Origin: GCA-2746795 sp964643965
Lineage (GTDB): Bacteria > Chloroflexota > Anaerolineae > Promineifilales > Promineifilaceae
DNA: 64,000 nucleotides
Reading direction: 5' to 3'
Assembly (NCBI GenBank): GCA_964643965.1
Contig: CAZXVH010000011.1
Span: 1-64,000 of the forward strand
The position numbers were made by a program, and so were the translations under genes. Below, piece by piece: positions 52,694 to 60,256 of the stretch. Within the stretch, counting starts at the first letter, position 1; the number at the start of each line of letters is the position of its first letter. The notes beneath the pieces were generated by a model. It did no database searches, was not told the origin of the DNA, and was given only the letters and a program-made list of their open reading frames with translations.

Positions 52694-53977
52694 ATGGGTC
52701 AATTCACTGCGATTATCATTGCCTTACTCATCTTCGCCTTATTGCTTCGGGTAGATTTCATCCTGTACATCGTCTACGTTTGCCTGGGGATTTATGCCTG
52801 GGGGCGCTGGCTCACGCCGCGCCTGGTAAACGGGCTGGCAGTGCAGCGAAAATTTGAAGACCATGCCTTTTGGGGCGAAGAAGTGCCCATCACCCTCACC
52901 CTGCGCAATACCAACCGCCTGGGCATCCCCTGGCTGCAAGTGGAAGAATCAGTGGCCGTCGATCTGGCTATCGGGCAAGCGCTCAACCAGGTTCTCAACT
53001 TGCGCGGACGGGAAGTGATCAGCCTCATCTACACGGTGCAGGCGCGGCGGCGCGGCTATTACAAAATCGGGCCGATGCGCCTGAAAACGAGCGATCTCTT
53101 TGGCCTGTTTCCTGATAAAAGCAAGGCGCTGGCGGCCCACTATCTCACCGTCTATCCGCGCATTATCCCCTTGAGCCAACTGGGACTGCCCTCGCGCCTG
53201 CCCTTTGGCACGGTCGCCAGCCGGCAGCGGTTGTTTGAAGACCCGGCCCGACCCATGGGCGTGCGTGATTATCGCTCTGGCGATTCGCTGCGGCAGATTA
53301 ACTGGAAGACCAGCGCCCACACGCGCAACCTGATGGTGCGCACCAATGAACCGGCTATTTCCCTGGAAACGGCCGTTCTCCTTAACCTGCACCTCGGCGA
53401 CTATCTGTGGCGAGACCATAGAAGCACCGTCGAATGGGGCATTGAACTGGCCGCTTCGTTGGCCGCCCACCTGGTGCAGGCGCGGCAGTCGGTGGGCCTC
53501 ATCACCAACGGTATCGATCCCCTGGCCGCCCAACACCACACTTTTGACGAACAAAGCGGCCGGCTGCTGCGCCTGTTTGGCAGCGGTGAGCAAAACCAAT
53601 CAGCCGATAACCTCTCCCCTCCCGTCCCCATCCCGACCCGGCCCGGCCGCCCACACCTCATGAAAATATTGGAGCAGTTGGCCCGCCTTGAGGCCGACCA
53701 GACCCTCCCCTTTGTCCATTGGGCTCCTGCCGCCTGTTCGCACCTGGCCTGGGGCGTCACCATCCTGGCGATCACGCCGCAGGGGGATGAACCTACCTGC
53801 CACACCCTGCATCATCTGGTACGCGCCGGGTATAACCCTATTTTGCTGATGACAGAACCGTGCGCGGAATTCAGCAAGGTGCGGGAACGCGCCCGGCGTT
53901 TAGGTTTTGCCGCCTATCATGTCGCCAAAAAAGAAGAGCTGGACCATTGGCAACGGCCGTTAACCATACCTGTATGA
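52694..53977 (+). CDS. DUF58 family membrane protein
   Basis: A 427-residue protein. Hydrophobic segments occupy residues about 3-37. The DUF58 hallmark is MGVRDYRSGDSLRQINWKTS near residue 192. It resembles VWA-like fold proteins that work with MoxR ATPases. It starts two bases after the moxR stop and overlaps the DUF4129 gene by four bases (ATGA), so the three are one operon. Confidence 0.9.
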   Translation: MGQFTAIIIALLIFALLLRVDFILYIVYVCLGIYAWGRWLTPRLVNGLAVQRKFEDHAFWGEEVPITLTLRNTNRLGIPWLQVEESVAVDLAIGQALNQVLNLRGREVISLIYTVQARRRGYYKIGPMRLKTSDLFGLFPDKSKALAAHYLTVYPRIIPLSQLGLPSRLPFGTVASRQRLFEDPARPMGVRDYRSGDSLRQINWKTSAHTRNLMVRTNEPAISLETAVLLNLHLGDYLWRDHRSTVEWGIELAASLAAHLVQARQSVGLITNGIDPLAAQHHTFDEQSGRLLRLFGSGEQNQSADNLSPPVPIPTRPGRPHLMKILEQLARLEADQTLPFVHWAPAACSHLAWGVTILAITPQGDEPTCHTLHHLVRAGYNPILLMTEPCAEFSKVRERARRLGFAAYHVAKKEELDHWQRPLTIPV

Positions 53978-55647
53978 GCGAAGAATCAGTCACTTCCGAA
54001 ACCGTGCAGCCCATCTTCATCAAATCCTGGACGCATACGATCATCCGCCCCCTCCTCATCATCCTTCTGGTCGTGGCCTTGATGGGGGCCATCATCTCCG
54101 CCCTGAGCCTCATCTATCCGGCCGCCAATTGGACGGTTACTTTCCTCATTACTCTTGTTGCCATTCTGGAGAGTTATGCCACCGCCGTCTGGCTGCATAA
54201 ACCAGAACGACGCAGCCTCCACCATCTCAAATATCGGGCCGCGGAACTGCTGGTGCTGGCCTTGCTCATCCGCCTCATCACCTGGGCGGCGTCAGGAAAT
54301 TGGCCGCAGCCTGCCGCCTGGTTCACCTATCTAAGCGATCCCCTCTCGCTGTTCAATGACGGCTACTATTGGATCAACCTCATCCTGGCTTTCGTCGCCT
54401 GGCAGCGCGTCAGCGCCATCAGCGGCGCCTTTCTGCGTATGCAGCCAGACGACGCCGAACTGGCTTACTACCAGCTGCCCCGCCACAAACGAGAACCGGG
54501 CAACCAGCCCCTATCTGATGATCGCTCGGATTTATTGCAAAACTTTGCCCAACAATTTCTGGGCGGCGGCATGATTGTCTTGTTGTGTGCGGCCCTGGCT
54601 TCGTTTGATCTACCTCAATTGGCGACAGAGATCAATCCGCTGCGCAGTGGCATCACCCGCCTGGGTCTGAGCCAGGCCATGTTAACTTCTTTGCTGCTTT
54701 ACTTTTTATGCGGGTTCTTACTGCTCAGCCAGGGGCGATTGGCCGTCCTGCAAATGCGTTGGCTGACCAGTGACGTGACCCAATTTAGACCCGTTGGTCG
54801 TCATTGGTTACGGCGGGGATTGTTGATATTGTTACTAATTGGGCTGGCAGCCGCTTTTCTGCCCATTGGCTCCACCTTGCCCTTCATGCACATTTTAAAC
54901 TTGATCTTGTTTATCATCATCACCCTTATCTCATCCCTCATTTATCTGGTCTCGTTTCTCATTTTTTTACTACTTTCTCTTCTCTTTCCGCTTAGGGCGG
55001 CTCCCGCTGAAGCGCCGCCCCCGCCCGTGCAGCAGCCATTACCGCCCCAAATACCGCCAACGGCCGTTAATGACACGTTGCAGATTCTTTTCTCTTCCGC
55101 ATTTTGGGCAGTGGCCCTTATCGTCAGCATTGCCGCTGTCCTGTTTTTCTTGCAAGACAGGGGGGTCAAATTTAATTTCGCCGCTTTCAAACGAATCTGG
55201 CTGACCCTGAGAGTATGGTGGCAGCAGCTCTGGCAAGAGGCATCGGATCAATGGCAAGATTTGAGAGGGGGGGTGCAGTCACTTTTCCAGAAAGAGAAAC
55301 AAGAGGCCGACGCCGCTCAGCCCCCCTGGCGTTTTGTGCGCCTCAACGCGCTCTCCCCGCGTGACAAAGTGCGCTATTTCTATCTGTCTACGGTGAAACG
55401 AGCCGACCAAAAAGGGGTGCCCCGGCAAGAAAGTGAAACGCCGCTTGAATTTGCCGCCGACCTGAAAACAAACTGGCCTGACGCGCAGGAAGAAATTGAT
55501 GAACTGACAGACGCCTTTTTACAGGCGCGTTATAGCGCCATTGAGATTGAGGAAACGGACATCCCACCCCTTAAAAAACAGTGGCAGCAGGTGAAGCGTA
55601 ATTTGCGCAAACGGCGACAAGATGGGGAATCTGACCACGACTTATGA
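53974..55647 (+). CDS. Multi-pass membrane protein with C-terminal DUF4129
   Basis: About 557 residues. Six or more hydrophobic segments cover residues about 25-345 (LLIILLVVALMGAIISAL and later LILFIIITLISSLIYLVSFL). A Pro-rich loop is followed by another membrane segment and a cytoplasmic DUF4129 domain: LSPRDKVRYFYLSTVKRADQ and ETPLEFAADL...FLQARYSAIE. In related clusters DUF4129 is fused to a transglutaminase (TgpA); no transglutaminase domain is seen here. The start overlaps the DUF58 stop (ATGA). The 3' end overlaps the convergent gene by six bases. Confidence 0.87.
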   Translation: MSEESVTSETVQPIFIKSWTHTIIRPLLIILLVVALMGAIISALSLIYPAANWTVTFLITLVAILESYATAVWLHKPERRSLHHLKYRAAELLVLALLIRLITWAASGNWPQPAAWFTYLSDPLSLFNDGYYWINLILAFVAWQRVSAISGAFLRMQPDDAELAYYQLPRHKREPGNQPLSDDRSDLLQNFAQQFLGGGMIVLLCAALASFDLPQLATEINPLRSGITRLGLSQAMLTSLLLYFLCGFLLLSQGRLAVLQMRWLTSDVTQFRPVGRHWLRRGLLILLLIGLAAAFLPIGSTLPFMHILNLILFIIITLISSLIYLVSFLIFLLLSLLFPLRAAPAEAPPPPVQQPLPPQIPPTAVNDTLQILFSSAFWAVALIVSIAAVLFFLQDRGVKFNFAAFKRIWLTLRVWWQQLWQEASDQWQDLRGGVQSLFQKEKQEADAAQPPWRFVRLNALSPRDKVRYFYLSTVKRADQKGVPRQESETPLEFAADLKTNWPDAQEEIDELTDAFLQARYSAIEIEETDIPPLKKQWQQVKRNLRKRRQDGESDHDL

Positions 55648-56196
55648 ATCGCCGCCGATAACGGCCGTTACCACCCCAAATACCAGCAGCCCTGCCAATA
55701 GTTGGAACAAAACCGGGTCCAGCAAAATGCCGATGACCCCCAATAACCAGTACAAGGCGGCCCCAATGATAATGCCAAACAACATACCCACCAAACCCCC
55801 CTTTAAAGCTTTATCTGGAACTGTGATCAAAACGCCGATTAACGCCCCAAACAAAATGGCATAAAGCACAGCAATCAACCCGCTAAACATTATCTCACTC
55901 ACAACCGCACCCTGAGAGCCGTCAAAAGAGTTGATGATCGAGCCTAACGTACCACCAGTGACAGCGCCAAGCCGCATCAGTTGATACACAGCCATGCCCA
56001 CTCCAAACAAAACACCAATCAGCAAAGCCCGCCCCAAAGCATCAGAGACCTGCATCAAGGGAATGACAATCGCCCCCACGACCAGGCCGGCCACAAGTCC
56101 GCTAATCGCGCCCGTAGTTAGATTAGACAAAATGTCTAACAGCACAGAGGCCACAATACCCATACTCAACGCCCTGGCAAAAATAAATGAAATCAT
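55642..56196 (-). CDS. Hypothetical glycine-rich membrane protein
   Basis: A 184-residue, almost wholly hydrophobic protein with about five membrane segments rich in Gly and Ala (GLVAGLVVGAIVIPLM; GGLVGMLFGIIIGAALYWLL). No family is recognised. It could be a channel-like or glycine-zipper protein. The frame is long and hydrophobic in the expected way, which supports a real gene, but there is no strong ribosome site. It is convergent with the DUF4129 gene. Confidence 0.6.
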   Translation of the reverse strand: MISFIFARALSMGIVASVLLDILSNLTTGAISGLVAGLVVGAIVIPLMQVSDALGRALLIGVLFGVGMAVYQLMRLGAVTGGTLGSIINSFDGSQGAVVSEIMFSGLIAVLYAILFGALIGVLITVPDKALKGGLVGMLFGIIIGAALYWLLGVIGILLDPVLFQLLAGLLVFGVVTAVIGGDS

Positions 56197-56305
56197 CTCT
56201 GTCCCTTCCTCATTGCCCGCTGGTTCCTCTTGTTTGACCGCATCATATCAGCATATTATAACCAAACCTCGCCCAATTTCATCATCACGCTTGATTTAAT
56301 AGGGT

Positions 56306-56338
56306 AGATTACAAAAGTCTGGCACACTTTTGTAATCT
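56306..56338. repeat. AGATTACAAAAGT hairpin related to the MITE ends
   Basis: AGATTACAAAAGT and its exact complement ACTTTTGTAATCT enclose CTGGCAC. The arms equal the internal inverted repeats of the 108-bp elements. It may be a deletion relic or a solo form, located between the divergent membrane-protein gene and ftcD. Confidence 0.75.
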
Positions 56339-56453
56339 TTTACCTGCTCCTTCATTTAGAAAATGCCCAGAAATTCCACCCTTCATTCGCCATATCAATT
56401 CGTTCGTGATACAAACCAAACAATACCAACTTATCATACGAGGAGCAGCTAAG

Positions 56454-57971
56454 ATGAAACAAATTGTGGAGTGTGTGCCGAATTTTAGCAACGGCCGTTC
56501 CCCTGAAATTTACCAGGCCATTGCCGACGAAATCCAGAGTGTACCAGACAGCCACATCCTGGATGTGAGCGCCGATCCCGACCACAATCGCACCGTTATC
56601 ACCTTTGTCGGCAGCCCAGAAGCAGTAGAAGAAGCCGCCTTCCGCGCCATCGCCAAAGCGGCCCAACTCATCGACCTGGATACTCACCAGGGCGAACATC
56701 CCCGCCTGGGCGCCACCGACGTCTGTCCCTTCATCCCCGTGCAAAACGTCTCCGTAGCCGACTGTGTCGCCATCGCCCAACGGCTGGGAAAGCGCGTGGG
56801 CGAGGAGCTGGGCATTGCCGTCTATCTTTATGAAGAAGCCGCCACCCGCCCGGAGCGGCAAAAACTGTCCGCCATCCGCAAAGGGGAGTATGAATTATGG
56901 CGGCAGGAAGTGGCTACCAACCCCCGCCGCCAGCCCGACTTTGGCCCGGCGGAAGCCAAACCGTGGGGGGCCACCACCATCGGCGCTCGCCCCTTCCTCA
57001 TCGCCTACAACATCTATCTCAACAGCGACAAAGTAGAGATCGCCGACCAGATCGCTCGCAACGTGCGCTTTATCGGCGGCGGCCTGCGTTACGTGCAGGC
57101 CAAAGGCTTCCTGGTAGAAGGGCAGGCGCAAGTGAGCATGAACCTCACCAACTTCGAGAAAACGCCCATCTACCGTGTGCAAGAAATGGTGCGCCAGGAA
57201 GCCGCCCGACACGGCCTGACCATCACCAAAGCAGAATTGATCGGCCTGACGCCGCAGCAAGCGCTCATTGACAGCGCCAAATGGTATCTCCAGCTTCACG
57301 ATCTGGAAGACAGCCAGGTTTTAGAACGGCAGCTTGAAGCCCAAGAAAGCGCCGAAGCGGACAACCGGCCGCATCAATTCCTGGCAGACACCGCCGCCGC
57401 CAACGCCACCCCTGGCGGCGGCTCCGTGGCCGCTCTGGCCGGGGCGCTGGCCGCTGCCCTCACGCAAATGGTGGCCGGTCTCACCCTCGGCAAGAAGAAA
57501 TATGCGGCCGTACAAGACAAAGCAGAAACCATCCGGGCAGAAGCGGCCGCATTGGGGGCGCAGCTGACCCAGGCCATCCGCGCCGACATGGAAGCGTTTG
57601 ATCGGGTGATGGCCGTCTACCGTGACAAGTCGCTGGCCGCCGAGGCCCAAACCGAAGCCCTGGAAACGGCCACCATCGGCGCGGGAGAAGTACCGCTGCA
57701 GGTGGCGCGGTTCAGCCGGGATGTGGCGCTGCTGGCTCAGGAGATAGCCCAAATTGGCAATGTGAATGCCATCACCGATGCCGCTTCCGCGGCATTTATG
57801 GCCGTGGCGGCAGTGCAAGCGGCTGCCCTCAATGTGCGCATTAACGGCGTCAATTTACAAAACCGGGAATTGGCCGCTGCCTGGACTAAAGAAGTGGCAG
57901 ACCTGGTGGCAGAAACATCCCAAATTACGGAGCAAGTCGCCGCCACAGCACAACAGCGCGGCGGTTATTAA
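56454..57971 (+). CDS. ftcD: Glutamate formimidoyltransferase / formimidoyl-THF cyclodeaminase
   Basis: A 505-residue bifunctional enzyme of histidine degradation. Residues 1 to about 290 are the formiminotransferase: IVECVPNFSNGR, DHNRTVITFVG, DLDTHQGEHPRLGATDVCPF, GARPFLIAYN. Residues about 300-500 are the cyclodeaminase (FLADTAAANATPGGGSVAAL). Together they pass the formimino group of formiminoglutamate to folate and release ammonia. GAGGAG lies upstream of the ATG at 56454. No other hut gene is in the window. The M23 gene follows after three bases. Confidence 0.94.
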   Translation: MKQIVECVPNFSNGRSPEIYQAIADEIQSVPDSHILDVSADPDHNRTVITFVGSPEAVEEAAFRAIAKAAQLIDLDTHQGEHPRLGATDVCPFIPVQNVSVADCVAIAQRLGKRVGEELGIAVYLYEEAATRPERQKLSAIRKGEYELWRQEVATNPRRQPDFGPAEAKPWGATTIGARPFLIAYNIYLNSDKVEIADQIARNVRFIGGGLRYVQAKGFLVEGQAQVSMNLTNFEKTPIYRVQEMVRQEAARHGLTITKAELIGLTPQQALIDSAKWYLQLHDLEDSQVLERQLEAQESAEADNRPHQFLADTAAANATPGGGSVAALAGALAAALTQMVAGLTLGKKKYAAVQDKAETIRAEAAALGAQLTQAIRADMEAFDRVMAVYRDKSLAAEAQTEALETATIGAGEVPLQVARFSRDVALLAQEIAQIGNVNAITDAASAAFMAVAAVQAAALNVRINGVNLQNRELAAAWTKEVADLVAETSQITEQVAATAQQRGGY

Positions 57972-57974
57972 GCC

Positions 57975-59180
57975 ATGATGGATCATTTCTTTTCGGCAAA
58001 GGATAGACGCCAGCTGATCATCGGCGTTGTCCTCGTTCTGCTGGCGCTGCTGGCGCTGACTGGCTGCCAGCAGGAGATAGTGGTCAGCGCGGCGCAGATG
58101 AGATCGCCGGCACTGAGCGAGGCCGAGACGGCCGCAGCCACAGAGCCAGCCGCGCTCCCGGCCACCAGCACCCTGCCGCCGCCCATGTTGGTGTTGGTGT
58201 CCACCGCAGCGGTGGACACCGCAGCGGTGGACGCCACAGCGATGAAGATGCCCTCGTTTGCGGTGGTAGACCCGGCCCAGTTGGCCATGGTTGAGGTGCG
58301 GGAAGAGGATGGGGGGGAAACGGCCGTTGCCAATCCCACCGCCATCTCTACCACATCGGACACAGGGGAAACTGATGCAGCCACCCTGGCCCCCACCTTC
58401 ACCCCGCCCGCCCTTGCCCTCACCTCAGATGAGGAACATTACTGGCTGCAACGCCCCATCCCCGAAGGCGGCACGGTGTGGACCGACAAAACATACCCTT
58501 ACGGCAGCACCCGGGGCGGAACCCTGCGCCCTCATCACGGCGTGGAATTCAACGTGGGAAAAGGAACCCAGATTCTCGCTGCCGCTGGCGGCACAGTGGT
58601 CGCCGCCGGCGAAGACAATATCATCGCTTATGGACCGCACACCAACTTCTACGGCAAGCTGGTTATCATTGAACTGGACGTCGCCTATCAAGGTCAGCCC
58701 GTTTACAATCTGTACGGTCACCTCTCAGAAATAGTCGTGGCAGAGGGGCAGCATGTGGAGGCGAAACAGCTCATCGCCCTCTCGGGAGCCACCGGTGTAG
58801 CCGATGGGCCACATCTGCATTTTGAAGTGCGCGTCGGCCAAAACAGCTATGACAATACACGCAACCCCCGCCTCTGGCTCTACCCCTTCCCTGACTACGG
58901 CGCGGTCGCCGGCCGGGTGATACGGGCCAACGGCTCCCTGGTCGAAGAAGCGCCCATCTCCCTGGATCGTATCGACGCCTCTTCACGTTATCTAGCCACC
59001 ACCTCCTACGCCGGAACTACCGTCAACCCCGATGATCAGTGGCAGGAAAACTTTGTCATCGACGACGTGCCTATGGGTTATTATCAAGTACGGGTGGCAG
59101 TGGGCGAAAAGAAGTATACGCAAGAAATTTATGTCTTTCCTTACCGCACCAATTTTGTGGAAATAGTGATTGAAGAGTGA
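57975..59180 (+). CDS. M23 family peptidase-like lipoprotein
   Basis: A 401-residue exported protein. The signal peptide ends in the lipobox LLALTGC (Cys about 31). A low-complexity Ala-Thr-Pro linker includes the tandem STAAVDTAAVDATA. The LytM-type domain (residues about 170-300) has the zinc motif HHGVEFNVGKG, YGHLSE and GPHLHFEVR, so the H-x(n)-D position is replaced by Glu-Phe (HGVEF, usually HxGxD). Peptidase activity is therefore uncertain. The C-terminal part is a beta domain. It probably acts on or binds peptidoglycan. It starts three bases after ftcD. Confidence 0.82.
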   Translation: MMDHFFSAKDRRQLIIGVVLVLLALLALTGCQQEIVVSAAQMRSPALSEAETAAATEPAALPATSTLPPPMLVLVSTAAVDTAAVDATAMKMPSFAVVDPAQLAMVEVREEDGGETAVANPTAISTTSDTGETDAATLAPTFTPPALALTSDEEHYWLQRPIPEGGTVWTDKTYPYGSTRGGTLRPHHGVEFNVGKGTQILAAAGGTVVAAGEDNIIAYGPHTNFYGKLVIIELDVAYQGQPVYNLYGHLSEIVVAEGQHVEAKQLIALSGATGVADGPHLHFEVRVGQNSYDNTRNPRLWLYPFPDYGAVAGRVIRANGSLVEEAPISLDRIDASSRYLATTSYAGTTVNPDDQWQENFVIDDVPMGYYQVRVAVGEKKYTQEIYVFPYRTNFVEIVIEE

Positions 59181-59195
59181 CTCTTGAGGACGCCT

Positions 59196-60176
59196 ATGAC
59201 GCCCAACTATCCAGATAAAATCAACATCGCTCACCTGCCCACGCCGTTAGAAGAAATGCCGCGCCTGAGCAAACATTTGGGCGGCCCCCGTCTCTTCATC
59301 AAACGTGACGATCAAACCGGCCTGGCCACCGGGGGCAACAAAACACGCAAACTAGAATTCCTGGTCGCCGATGCCCTGGCGCAGGGTTGCGACCACCTGA
59401 TCACTACCGGCGGCCCTCAAAGCAACCATTGCCGGCAAACGGCCGCCGCCGCCGCTCATATGGGCCTGGGGTGCAGCCTGGTTCTCAGCGGCCGTGAACC
59501 AGAAACCATCAGTGGCAACTTGCTCCTCAATAAGCTGCTGGGCGCACATGTCTACTGGGCTGGTGACCGGCCCCGTTCTCTGGCGATGGCCGAAGTGGCT
59601 GAAGAACAGCGCATTCTGGGACACAAACCGTACCTCATCCCCCTGGGCGGCTCTAATGTGATGGGCGCGACCGGGTATGTGCGTGCCATGCAGGAGGTGA
59701 CAGAGCAGTTAAACGAGCAGCGCCTCAACGTGGATTTTATCGTGGTGGCCAGCAGCAGCGGTGGCACGCAGGCAGGGCTGGTCTTGGGCGCAGCGGTGTT
59801 TGGCTACAGCGGGCAAATTCTGGGCATCAGCATTGAGCACGAGGCGGACAGCTTGAAAACGCAGGTGGCGGCGCTGGCCACGGCTACGGCCGCCCATCTC
59901 ACCATCCCCCAAATAGCGCTGGCAAACAAAGTGGATGTCAATGATGATTATCTGGGTGGCGGCTATGCGGTGGTGGGGGAGACAGAACGGGAAGCGATAC
60001 AAATGACGGCGCAGATAGAAGGCATTTTGCTGGATCCCGTTTACACCGGGCGGGCCATGGGCGGCTTGATCGACCTGATTCGCTGGGGGGCCTTTACCCG
60101 GGGACAGACGGTGCTGTTTTGGCACACCGGCGGGGCGGCGGCGCTGCCCGCTTTTGCGGAGTCGTTGGTTTTCTAG
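59196..60176 (+). CDS. PLP-dependent D-cysteine desulfhydrase / ACC deaminase family
   Basis: A 326-residue fold-type II PLP enzyme. The PLP lysine lies in LATGGNKTRKLEFLVADAL near residue 49, GGPQSNHCRQTAAAAAHMG binds substrate, and SSSGGTQAGLVLG holds the cofactor phosphate. D-cysteine desulfhydrase is the best family name; ACC deaminase cannot be ruled out from the sequence. The ATG at 59196 has GAGGA five bases before. It follows the M23 gene by 15 bp and may be co-transcribed with it and ftcD. Confidence 0.88.
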   Translation: MTPNYPDKINIAHLPTPLEEMPRLSKHLGGPRLFIKRDDQTGLATGGNKTRKLEFLVADALAQGCDHLITTGGPQSNHCRQTAAAAAHMGLGCSLVLSGREPETISGNLLLNKLLGAHVYWAGDRPRSLAMAEVAEEQRILGHKPYLIPLGGSNVMGATGYVRAMQEVTEQLNEQRLNVDFIVVASSSGGTQAGLVLGAAVFGYSGQILGISIEHEADSLKTQVAALATATAAHLTIPQIALANKVDVNDDYLGGGYAVVGETEREAIQMTAQIEGILLDPVYTGRAMGGLIDLIRWGAFTRGQTVLFWHTGGAAALPAFAESLVF

Positions 60177-60202
60177 GCGTTTAAGATAAAGAATTTAAGC
60201 CC

Positions 60203-60255
60203 AAGATACAAAGGCGCCAAGGAACAAAGAAACCCTTTCTCCTTTGTATTGGTTT
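60203..60255. terminator. AATACAAAGG-type hairpin between convergent genes
   Basis: GATACAAAGGCGCCAAGGAAC, with AAGAAACCCTTTCTCCTTTG and TATTGGTTTTTTATT after it. It pairs as a hairpin with a T-run and belongs to the family at 41341. It lies between the PLP enzyme and the GT39-like gene. Confidence 0.65.
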
Positions 60256-60256
60256 T

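Noticed and set aside
53860..53973. An N-terminal extension of the DUF4129 protein
   Set aside because: It would overlap DUF58 by 118 bp; the ATGA junction at 53974 is the natural start.
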